Origin: Deltaproteobacteria bacterium UBA3076
Lineage (GTDB): Bacteria > Desulfobacterota > Dissulfuribacteria > Dissulfuribacterales > UBA3076
Reading direction: 5' to 3'
Assembly: GCA_002367355.1 (NCBI GenBank)
Contig: DFBQ01000021.1
Coordinates: 264-5,627 of the forward strand
DNA: 5,364 nt
A program made the position numbers and the translations under genes. The stretch's first letter is position 1. Every line of letters begins with the position of its first letter. The notes under the pieces are model-generated. The model saw nothing but the letters and a program-made list of their open reading frames with translations. It had not been told where the DNA came from and did not search any database. This document shows positions 1 to 5,229 of this stretch, in pieces.

Positions 1-22
1 GCGGTGCCCTGTGAACGCTTAC
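1..22. repeat. IS66-like terminal inverted repeat, probable right end of an element outside the window
   Basis: Positions 5-22 read TGCCCTGTGAACGCTTAC and match the right terminus of the element at 4949-5151 (TACCCCGTGAACGGTTAC) at 15 of 18 positions, in the same orientation. Read outward on the minus strand it begins GTAAGCG, and IS66-family termini are known to begin with GTAA. The body of the element would lie left of position 1. If so, the 8 bases after position 22 (GATTTTCG) would be the target duplication, whose partner cannot be seen here. Family assignment is inference from the ends alone. Confidence 0.4.
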
Positions 23-42
23 GATTTTCGGTAAATCCTGAA

Positions 43-58
43 CCCCTGAACGGTTAAC
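43..58. repeat. Second, degenerate copy of the GTGAACGGTTAC terminus
   Basis: CCCCTGAACGGTTAAC matches the right terminus of the 4949-5151 element except for one missing G after CCCC and one extra A near the end. It lies 20 bp from the copy at 5-22, in the same orientation, and its last base is 1 bp short of the YcaO stop codon. It could be a decayed insertion end or a remnant left by excision. The short length makes chance similarity possible. Confidence 0.35.
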
Positions 59-59
59 A

Positions 60-1796
60 TTAATCCTGAGAGACAGCCTGAAGTTCCTGCATCTTATCTT
101 TGGCCCAACTGAGGTCCGGATCTAACTCAAGGGCCATATCGTACCACCTGATTGCCGCATCCTTCATGTCCAATTTTTGGAGGTTGCTGGCTATATTGGC
201 ATAATCAATTGCAGATCCCGGATCGATGGATATCGCCTGCTCAAAGGCCTCTATGGCCTTGACGTGTTTTCCAGTACGATAAAAACAGTATCCCAGAAGA
301 TTATGAATTTCCTTGAGCTCCGGATTCGAGTCACTGGCACACTCAAGCTCCTCTATTGCCTTGGTGAAATCCTCCAATTCCTTATAGCACACCCCACGGT
401 GGCAATAGATGCTTGCCACTTCCTCAGGGGCAGGATTGAGCAGAAACGCCCTGTTGTACCATTTAAGCGCCTCAGCATAATCCCCAAGCTGTTCATGTGC
501 ATGTCCGGTATAAAAGGCTGTGTCGTACCGTTCTGAGTACAGATCGTCTATGGCGGTCAGGATAGAGAGTGCCTTTTGTGGGTGTTCTATCGAGTCAACC
601 AGACGGGCACAGTGGAATGCCACATCAAGATTTCTGGTACGGTCCCTGAAGTGATTTCCAGGGATCACTGCATATACTGCAGGAACAGCCAACTCAGGGT
701 GTGTGATATCTACCAGATATGCCTTTAAGCCGATATCTGCCAAGGCCTTGCATAGCCATTCAACCTCGAGTCTGAAGTTTTCTGAGCTACAATTCGACAT
801 CGATTCTACAGAGACTTGAACAGCTTTATCAAGCACATATGAGGCCTCATCCAGGCTCGAAAATTTAGGAAGTCCGCTCTCTATATACTCACCTTCTCTA
901 TCGAAATCTCCAGCCAGTTGTGCCACCTCTGTAAGTGCCCTTATTACCGCCCGCTGAGGATCAGGAGCTGTCCCGGCAGTGTATACTATCTCGCTACTGG
1001 ATGGAAAGGTCGATGGATCCCAGGCAATGGCTCCAACTGTCGGGATACCGAGATCAAGAGAAAAGTCTTTCAGCACCAGCTCTATATTCAGGCACTGGAA
1101 TTTTGTCAAAAGTTCTCTGGCAACAGGATCTTTGATGGTATTAAGTTCTATGGTCGGAGTAGATAGCTTTTCATGTGTAATGATGGAACAGACATGACGT
1201 TCAACTACCTCTGAAAGGGCCTGGACTGCTGCTTCTTCAAATGAATTCCCGGAAGCTGAGCCATTATACTCGTTTAAAGGCCAAAACCACGAGAAAGGGA
1301 GCCAGAACTCTCCTCCGCCTGTCGGGCAAAAAGCCTTTACCCAATCAAAAGTCAGGGTCTCAATCAACCTGCCGGCCTTTGAGATAGCCTCTTCACCATA
1401 GTCTTTGAGGTGCAGTGCCTTAAGCATGTCTTTCAGGGGTACTGCGCCGGCATCAATATCCATACGCCTGCAAGTCCGGTGTTCCCTTTCTTTCACGAAG
1501 TTAAAAAGGCTGAAGCGTTCTACCAGCTCCATTACTGCACTTGCCTCTGCCTGAGCGGGAGTAGCACCCTTACCCATCTGCCTGGGCGTACCGGTCAGAC
1601 GGCTGACAGGCGGGCTATACCTGCTCACATATACCGGTATTCCGAGCCTGCCTTTGTCTAAGCGTTCGGTATCCTGAAGAATAGGCACTCCCAGGCTGTT
1701 AAACCGGTTCCGGACCCATTTCAGAGTCTCATCCGCCGGCCTTGCTTTATCAAGAGCAGCGCCTGATTCTTTAAAACTGTTTTTTAAAAATCCCAT
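60..1796 (-). CDS. YcaO-domain protein with C-terminal TPR repeats (ATP-dependent amide-activating enzyme fold)
   Basis: The product is a 578-residue soluble protein. YcaO enzymes use ATP to phosphorylate a peptide backbone amide, giving azolines, amidines or thioamides. Three blocks of the YcaO ATP/Mg site are visible: S86xxxE90xxER94 in SAVMELVER, Q192xxxE196xxER200 in QALSEVVER, and R286xxxE290xxQ293 following the GTAPDPQ segment. The YcaO domain spans roughly residues 60-385. Residues about 422-560 form four TPRs, each ending near an NP or DP pair, which suggests a protein-docking surface. The layout and length resemble E. coli YcaO (586 residues, with a TPR-like C-terminus), a protein linked to RimO-dependent S12 methylthiolation. 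The C-terminus ends in TPRs and lacks the PxPxP tail of azoline-forming TOMM cyclodehydratases. No TfuA, E1-like partner or precursor peptide is visible. The ATG is preceded by AGGAG only 3 bp away and lies 24 bp after the upstream stop, in the same frame. The family call is firm; the substrate is unknown. Confidence 0.93.
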   Translation of the reverse strand: MGFLKNSFKESGAALDKARPADETLKWVRNRFNSLGVPILQDTERLDKGRLGIPVYVSRYSPPVSRLTGTPRQMGKGATPAQAEASAVMELVERFSLFNFVKEREHRTCRRMDIDAGAVPLKDMLKALHLKDYGEEAISKAGRLIETLTFDWVKAFCPTGGGEFWLPFSWFWPLNEYNGSASGNSFEEAAVQALSEVVERHVCSIITHEKLSTPTIELNTIKDPVARELLTKFQCLNIELVLKDFSLDLGIPTVGAIAWDPSTFPSSSEIVYTAGTAPDPQRAVIRALTEVAQLAGDFDREGEYIESGLPKFSSLDEASYVLDKAVQVSVESMSNCSSENFRLEVEWLCKALADIGLKAYLVDITHPELAVPAVYAVIPGNHFRDRTRNLDVAFHCARLVDSIEHPQKALSILTAIDDLYSERYDTAFYTGHAHEQLGDYAEALKWYNRAFLLNPAPEEVASIYCHRGVCYKELEDFTKAIEELECASDSNPELKEIHNLLGYCFYRTGKHVKAIEAFEQAISIDPGSAIDYANIASNLQKLDMKDAAIRWYDMALELDPDLSWAKDKMQELQAVSQD

Positions 1797-1799
1797 AGT

Positions 1800-1804
1800 C
1801 TCCT
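1800..1804 (-). promoter_or_regulatory. Shine-Dalgarno of the YcaO gene, unusually close to ATG
   Basis: AGGAG on the minus strand ends 3 bases before the ATG at 1796, closer than the usual 5-9. Because the upstream stop codon is only 24 bp away, ribosomes finishing the first gene probably help initiation here by translational coupling. This is inferred from spacing only. Confidence 0.55.
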
Positions 1805-1820
1805 GGCTTTTGAACAGAGA

Positions 1821-2312
1821 CTACTCCACAAAAGGCATAATAGTCTCATTTATGAGCCCCTCGGCCTCATACCAGTCTTTCTGGTCCTCGCCATGGATTT
1901 TTCCTCCTCTCATCTCAAAGAGGCTATAAGCCACGTTGGCTATCCACTGACATCTTATATTTTCCGGCATCTCATTTTCAAACATCACATAGGCCATACT
2001 TGTCCCGGGAGGTCCCTGGATCTGCAGTCCCATTACCGGATTAGAGGCCTCTTCGTCCGTGATAAGATAAAGGGCCCTGGGTACTTCGATACCATGGCTC
2101 AAGTGGGCCAGATTTTCAGTATCCATACCTCCCAAATAGATATCTACTTTTCGTTCCTCTGTATCATAGGCCAGGCCAACCAGGGGCAGACCGGGTTCTC
2201 CAACTACTACGTCTTCTCCCAGGGTCAGAGTGGCCCTTCTGAACTGATTTTGACGATTAAAATCTTTAACAAAACTCGGCCATTCATTCTTCAAAATCCG
2301 CATCTTTTTCAT
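1821..2312 (-). CDS. DUF5335-like protein with a DUF2934-like C-terminal tail
   Basis: The product has 163 residues, with no signal peptide or membrane segment, and its function is unknown. Residues about 7-112 follow the DUF5335 pattern as I know it: an N-terminal W11-x-x-F segment, a G-LPL-G-x-x-YD strand (residues 41-50), a VDIYLGG strand, an H-x-I-x-x-P turn (73-78), and a final hydrophobic strand ending at residue 111. Residues about 120-155 resemble DUF2934, a short domain that typically reads A-Y-x-x-(W/F)-E, G-rich turn, DW-x-x-AE; here it is AYSLFE (128-133), a GG turn, then D146-W147 and A150-E151. Both family calls come from memory of the patterns. The start at 2312 is set by GGAGGT 6 bp upstream; the alternative Met4 would be 15 bp away. 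It is the first gene of a two-gene unit with the YcaO gene, 24 bp downstream and in the same frame beyond a TAG stop. A role as partner, regulator or substrate of the YcaO enzyme is inferred only from this pairing. Confidence 0.85.
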   Translation of the reverse strand: MKKMRILKNEWPSFVKDFNRQNQFRRATLTLGEDVVVGEPGLPLVGLAYDTEERKVDIYLGGMDTENLAHLSHGIEVPRALYLITDEEASNPVMGLQIQGPPGTSMAYVMFENEMPENIRCQWIANVAYSLFEMRGGKIHGEDQKDWYEAEGLINETIMPFVE

Positions 2313-2318
2313 ATCCTT

Positions 2319-2324
2319 ACCTCC
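2319..2324 (-). promoter_or_regulatory. Strong Shine-Dalgarno that fixes the start of the DUF5335-like gene
   Basis: GGAGGT on the minus strand lies 6 bases upstream of the ATG at 2312. It is the best ribosome-binding site in the window and favours the first Met over the second (Met4, at 2303). Confidence 0.8.
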
Positions 2325-2336
2325 GCAAATAGTTTA

Positions 2337-2365
2337 ACATTTGTACTATTTAGGTTTCTTGTCAA
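2337..2365 (-). promoter_or_regulatory. Candidate sigma70-type promoter for the DUF5335-YcaO unit
   Basis: A perfect -35 box, TTGACA, lies at 2360-2365 on the minus strand. A 17-bp spacer puts AAATGT at 2337-2342, which is a poor -10 box. TACAAA at 2341-2346 fits TATAAT better, but with a spacer of about 13 bp. The strong -35 and the location 48 bp upstream of the first ATG suggest the two-gene unit has its own promoter, separate from the EF-G gene. The -10 box is uncertain. Confidence 0.35.
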
Positions 2366-2406
2366 ATCAAAAATGCAAAAGTGCAAAAAAGATATACCAC
2401 TTATTA

Positions 2407-2470
2407 TACTATACTACACCAAACAACTGTGCGTTTTACTATGAAAAGGCTGATATCGTGTAGTATACTA
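2407..2470. repeat. AT-rich inverted repeat overlapping the EF-G stop codon
   Basis: The left arm TACTATACTACAC (2407-2419) and the right arm GTGTAGTATACTA (2458-2470) pair at 12 of 13 positions around a 38-bp loop. The right arm contains a perfect 10-bp palindrome, TAGTATACTA (2461-2470), whose last bases are the EF-G stop codon. There is no GC-rich stem with a T-run, so it does not look like a classic intrinsic terminator. It could be an operator for the downstream two-gene unit, an mRNA 3' structure, or a remnant of a small mobile repeat. Confidence 0.5.
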
Positions 2471-4504
2471 AAGAACTAGATCATAATGGGAAAATACCAT
2501 GGTAAAGGTACCTCTGCCCTGGGATATGGACCGGAGTTTTGTAGAATAGCCAAACATTCTGGAAAGCGGAGCAATTGCCTTAATAACCTGGATTGGTCCC
2601 CTCGGCTCAATCTGTTCCACTCTGCCATGACGACTGTTTAAATCCCCGATTACATCACCCATAAATGATTCCGGTACCAACACTTCCAAACCCATAATGG
2701 GTTCAAGGAGCACAGGATCGGCCTGTTCACAAGCCCGTTGCAGCCCTATAGAAGCAGCGGCCCTGAAAGACACATCAGTAGAAAGACCTTCTTCGAAGAC
2801 AGCATCTTTTAATACTACCTCAACGTCTATTATGGGAAAACCCTTTAAAACACCGCTTTCGAGTCTCTGCTCTAATGTTTCCAAAATAAGGGCTTCGTAA
2901 CCCTCGGGCAGGCATTCAGGCTCAAGCTTACTGACCACACGATTGGTATGCCCCCTTTCTCTGGGAGAGACTCGGATGACTACAGTAGCTGTCTGACGTC
3001 CGCCGCCTATCTCCCTGTCAAATCGTTCTTCTATCGTAACGGACTTTTGGACAGTCTCCCGATAAACCACTTGAGGTTTACCTACTGTTACAAAGGCATT
3101 AAACTCTCTAAGCAGCCTGTGGACCAGGATTTCCAGATGCAGCTCTCCCATGCCGGAGATAATTGTCTGGCCGGTCTCTTCATCAAATTTGACCTTGAAG
3201 GTAGGATCTTCCTCGGACAACTTATTGAGAGCCAAATCTATTTTTTCTTGATGTCCTATAGTTTTGGGCTCCACAGCGACAGAGATCACAGGCTGGTAGG
3301 TCTCAATTGGCTCAAGGAGTATGGGGTGTTTCTGATCACAAAGTGTGTCTCCTGTTGAAGTATGCTTAAGACCCATAACAGCCACTATGTTACCTGCTCC
3401 GGCCTCTTTGATCCTTTCTCTCTTGTTGGCATGCATCTGCAAGATCCTGGCGGCCTTTTCCTTAAGCCTTTTTCCAGGGTTCCATACCTCATCCCCCGCC
3501 CTTAATTTTCCGGAATAGACACGCACATAAGTCATCTTGCGCCCCTGGTCCATCTGGACTTTAAAAGCAAGAGCGGCAAGCGGGGCATTGTCTTGACTGA
3601 GACGTTTTTCAACAGTGTCTGTAAAAGGATTTATGCCTTCTACCGGCGGCACATCCAGAGGACTCGGCAGATATCTGATTATGCCGTCCAGTAAAAGCTG
3701 TACCCCCTTGTTTTTAAGTGCGGAACCGCAATAAACAGGAACACACTGAAGTCCAATGCACGCCTGCCTGATGGCCTGGTGTAATTCCTGGTCACTTATG
3801 GTTTCCTCATCCAGGTACTTTTCCATTATGGCGTCATCTACGCCGGAAAGAGCCTCAAGCAGATTTTCCCTGGCCTTAGATACCTCTTGCCGATATTCTT
3901 CCGGTATGGGACTTTCTTTAAACTCGATTCCCTGAGTTGATTCGTCCCATACAACCATTTTTTCCTTAATGAGATCAAACACACCTTGGAAAGAATCCTC
4001 AGAACCAACAGGCAGTGTCAAGATAAGTGGATAGACTCCCAACCGTTCTTTCATCTGTTCAACAGCGTCCAGGAAGTCGGCTCCAAGCCGATCCATTTTA
4101 TTGATAAAAGCGATTTTTGGGACTTTGTATTTGTCTGCCTGGTGCCACACAGTCTCTGACTGAGGTTCAACTCCTCCAACTGCACAGAAAACCCCAACTG
4201 CACCGTCTAATACTCTCAAGGACCTCTCTACCTCTATTGTGAAATCCACATGGCCCGGAGTATCGATTATGTGAATTTCTTTTCCAAACCAGTAAGAGGT
4301 TGTAACCGCAGAGGTAATTGTAATTCCCCTCTCCTGTTCTTCGGGCATCCAATCCATGGTAGCCTGGCCGTCATGGACTTCGCCCATCTTATGGGTTTTG
4401 CCCGTATAAAATAGAATACGCTCAGTGAGAGTGGTCTTTCCCGCATCTATATGGGCAATTATTCCTATATTGCGGATTTGTTTTATTCGATTTTCACGGG
4501 TCAT
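2468..4504 (-). CDS. fusA: Elongation factor G paralogue (EF-G2 / spdEFG2-like)
   Basis: This 678-residue ribosomal GTPase is slightly shorter than housekeeping EF-G (about 690-704). The G motifs are intact: AHIDAGKTT (17-25), RGITI (59-63), DTPGH (81-85, with catalytic H85), NKMD (135-138) and a GSAL block (260-263). Domain II covers roughly 300-395, domain III 400-480, domain IV 481-600 and domain V 601-678. Domain IV is diverged. The usual SGGRGQYG loop reads EIGGGRQTA (498-506). The second tip loop, GSYHDVDSSE in E. coli with the translocation-critical H583, reads [10 protein letters not shown] here, so the histidine is replaced, by my alignment with E571. An ST pair at this place also occurs in mitochondrial EFG2. 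Bacterial spdEFG2 and mtEFG2 act mainly in ribosome recycling with RRF. The gene stands away from any visible str operon (rpsL, rpsG, tuf), which also suggests a paralogue. No convincing Shine-Dalgarno precedes the ATG, but the start fits the family N-terminus. EF-G identity is certain; the subfamily is a reasoned guess. Confidence 0.96.
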   Translation of the reverse strand: MTRENRIKQIRNIGIIAHIDAGKTTLTERILFYTGKTHKMGEVHDGQATMDWMPEEQERGITITSAVTTSYWFGKEIHIIDTPGHVDFTIEVERSLRVLDGAVGVFCAVGGVEPQSETVWHQADKYKVPKIAFINKMDRLGADFLDAVEQMKERLGVYPLILTLPVGSEDSFQGVFDLIKEKMVVWDESTQGIEFKESPIPEEYRQEVSKARENLLEALSGVDDAIMEKYLDEETISDQELHQAIRQACIGLQCVPVYCGSALKNKGVQLLLDGIIRYLPSPLDVPPVEGINPFTDTVEKRLSQDNAPLAALAFKVQMDQGRKMTYVRVYSGKLRAGDEVWNPGKRLKEKAARILQMHANKRERIKEAGAGNIVAVMGLKHTSTGDTLCDQKHPILLEPIETYQPVISVAVEPKTIGHQEKIDLALNKLSEEDPTFKVKFDEETGQTIISGMGELHLEILVHRLLREFNAFVTVGKPQVVYRETVQKSVTIEERFDREIGGGRQTATVVIRVSPRERGHTNRVVSKLEPECLPEGYEALILETLEQRLESGVLKGFPIIDVEVVLKDAVFEEGLSTDVSFRAAASIGLQRACEQADPVLLEPIMGLEVLVPESFMGDVIGDLNSRHGRVEQIEPRGPIQVIKAIAPLSRMFGYSTKLRSISQGRGTFTMVFSHYDLVL

Positions 4505-4533
4505 ATTCTGAATTGCTCAAATTTATCACAACT

Positions 4534-4562
4534 ATCATGGTTAAGAAACTATTCAAAATCAA
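4534..4562 (-). promoter_or_regulatory. Weak candidate promoter for the EF-G gene
   Basis: On the minus strand TTGATT (4557-4562, 4 of 6 to the -35 consensus), a 17-bp spacer and CATGAT (4534-4539, 4 of 6 to the -10 consensus) lie 30 bp upstream of the ATG. The -35 box touches the inverted repeat at 4562-4656. Such matches are common in AT-rich DNA. Confidence 0.25.
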
Positions 4563-4656
4563 TCACGAAAACACGAAACAAAAACCTAAAAGTCCAGTTG
4601 GCGCGTCCATCCACAGAGTTCCCTTTCGTGTTTTCAATCTTTCGCGCTTTCGTGAT
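4562..4656. repeat. CACGAAAA-type intergenic inverted repeat
   Basis: The left arm ATCACGAAAACACGAAA (4562-4578) is matched by two right-arm segments: TTTCGTGTTTTC (4624-4635, 12 of 12 to 4567-4578) and TTTCGTGAT (4648-4656, 9 of 9 to 4562-4570). The right arm therefore carries an extra insert, AATCTTTCGCGC, between the two matches, and has a TTTCG-led tandem character. Similar ATCACGAAAACACGAAA strings recur between genes in many deltaproteobacterial and related genomes; that is from memory and not tested here. The 45-bp centre is unrelated. It may fold as RNA in the EF-G leader if transcription starts farther upstream. Confidence 0.6.
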
Positions 4657-4940
4657 AATTCTTTATTGCTTCCCTTGAAATATACTCGTTGACAAAACGT
4701 ATTGGTTCTATTTAACAAAAAGCCTGCAAATACACAATAAGGAACTGTCCGCAACAGCACTGAAGCATGAGTCAAATCGACAGGGATCTGCACAAGGTTA
4801 TAGGGAATTTTTCATTTTGATTTAGTTGACGTGCCGCGAAATTATGCTGAAAATCAACTGGTTCCTCTGGCTTTTACAAAAGATGTTCATATTGGCACAT
4901 AGTTGTCACAGACTAAAGTTCTTCATCAGGAAACAACGAA

Positions 4941-4948
4941 GAAATCCT
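4941..4948. repeat. Left copy of the 8-bp direct repeat (putative target-site duplication)
   Basis: GAAATCCT directly abuts the left terminal inverted repeat that begins at 4949 and is identical to 5152-5159. The core AAATCCTG also occurs elsewhere in the window, so the duplication is supported but not proven. Confidence 0.55.
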
Positions 4949-5151
4949 GTAACCGTTCACGGGGTATAAATGTTTAGTTTTCAAGTAGTTAGAGAACCCA
5001 GCAAATCCTGCAAATCAGACCGGAAACTTACAACTCTCTGATATTAAAGGAATTCCAGAATCTGGCAACTTTTAGGGTCGAAACGCATTTATCCTATTTA
5101 ATGCTTAAAAAACGCATTGTTACAGTCATTTCATACCCCGTGAACGGTTAC
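4949..5151. mobile_element. MITE-like element of 203 bp, probably IS66-related
   Basis: The ends are a perfect 19-bp inverted repeat: GTAACCGTTCACGGGGTAT at 4949-4967 and its exact reverse complement at 5133-5151. Both ends are directly abutted by the same 8 bases, GAAATCCT (4941-4948 and 5152-5159), as expected for a target-site duplication. The 165-bp interior has no open reading frame of note; it holds a 9-bp direct repeat, AAACGCATT (5081-5089 and 5110-5118), and one AAATCCTG (5003-5010). It is therefore non-autonomous and would need a transposase supplied elsewhere. IS66 elements are known for GTAA...TTAC ends and 8-bp duplications, which fits, but the rest of the terminus was not compared with any reference. 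Alternatively, 4949 could be the left end of a larger element that includes the gene at 5230. Perfect ends and an intact duplication suggest a fairly recent insertion. Confidence 0.65.
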
Positions 5152-5159
5152 GAAATCCT
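5152..5159. repeat. Right copy of the 8-bp direct repeat (putative target-site duplication)
   Basis: GAAATCCT starts at the base after the right terminal inverted repeat and is identical to 4941-4948. The next base on each side differs in context, so the direct repeat is exactly 8 bp outside the termini. Confidence 0.55.
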
Positions 5160-5217
5160 GACATGCAGGATACATGAGATCTCGGTTTTCTTCATCACTT
5201 TATAGGTCTGAAGAGAG

Positions 5218-5222
5218 AGGAG
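5218..5222 (+). promoter_or_regulatory. Shine-Dalgarno of the truncated plus-strand gene
   Basis: AGGAG lies 7 bases before the ATG at 5230, within a purine-rich run. This good spacing supports translation of the partial reading frame at the window edge. Confidence 0.7.
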
Positions 5223-5229
5223 ATCGACG

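Larger units (their letters stand above)
4505..5229. other. 725-bp non-coding region with repeats, between divergent genes
   Basis: No credible gene lies here. It contains the EF-G upstream region, the CACGAAAA inverted repeat (4562-4656) and the 203-bp mobile element (4949-5151). The part between them, 4657-4940, shows only weak signals. These are a plus-strand TTGACA at 4689-4694 with no good -10 box, and a 6-bp inverted repeat, AGTTGA/TCAACT, at 4824-4829 and 4854-4859. Stretch 5160-5229 is the leader of the plus-strand gene and has no clear promoter. I see no tRNA, riboswitch or strong intrinsic terminator. Confidence 0.6.

Noticed and set aside
1..59. Intrinsic terminator of the YcaO gene
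   Set aside because: On the minus strand there is no GC-rich stem followed by a T-run. The repeats here are direct copies of a transposon terminus rather than a hairpin.
1821..1823. Pyrrolysine codon at the TAG between the two genes
   Set aside because: The next gene has its own ATG and AGGAG, the upstream protein already ends after a plausible domain, and no pyl gene is visible. It is kept only as a low-probability readthrough idea.
1893..2444. Plus-strand open frame of 183 codons opposite the DUF5335-like gene and the intergenic gap
   Set aside because: It has no family resemblance and lies antisense to a gene with a strong ribosome-binding site and recognisable domains. It also runs through the AT-rich gap. 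It is most likely a shadow frame.
2697..3358. Two plus-strand open frames opposite the EF-G gene (2697-2900 and 2948-3358)
   Set aside because: They are antisense to conserved EF-G domains III-V, and neither translation resembles a known family.
2468..4504. Ribosomal protection protein (TetM-like) instead of EF-G
   Set aside because: The switch regions, the HDGQATMDW segment and domain V match EF-G closely. Only the domain IV tip is diverged, and overall length and motif order fit the EF-G2 type better.
4451..4678. Plus-strand open frame of 75 codons
   Set aside because: It overlaps the conserved 5' end of the EF-G gene in antisense and then the inverted repeat, with no recognisable domain.
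4689..4717. Plus-strand promoter starting with TTGACA
   Set aside because: The -35 box is perfect but no acceptable -10 box follows at 16-18 bp, and the nearest plus-strand gene starts more than 500 bp away, beyond the 203-bp element.
4563..4793. Minus-strand open frame of 76 codons upstream of the EF-G gene
   Set aside because: Its C-terminal half is the translated CACGAAAA repeat, there is no ribosome-binding site, and the composition is unlike a protein.
4941..5160. CRISPR array
   Set aside because: The repeated units are inverted rather than direct, there are only two, and the direct octamers have no regular spacing.
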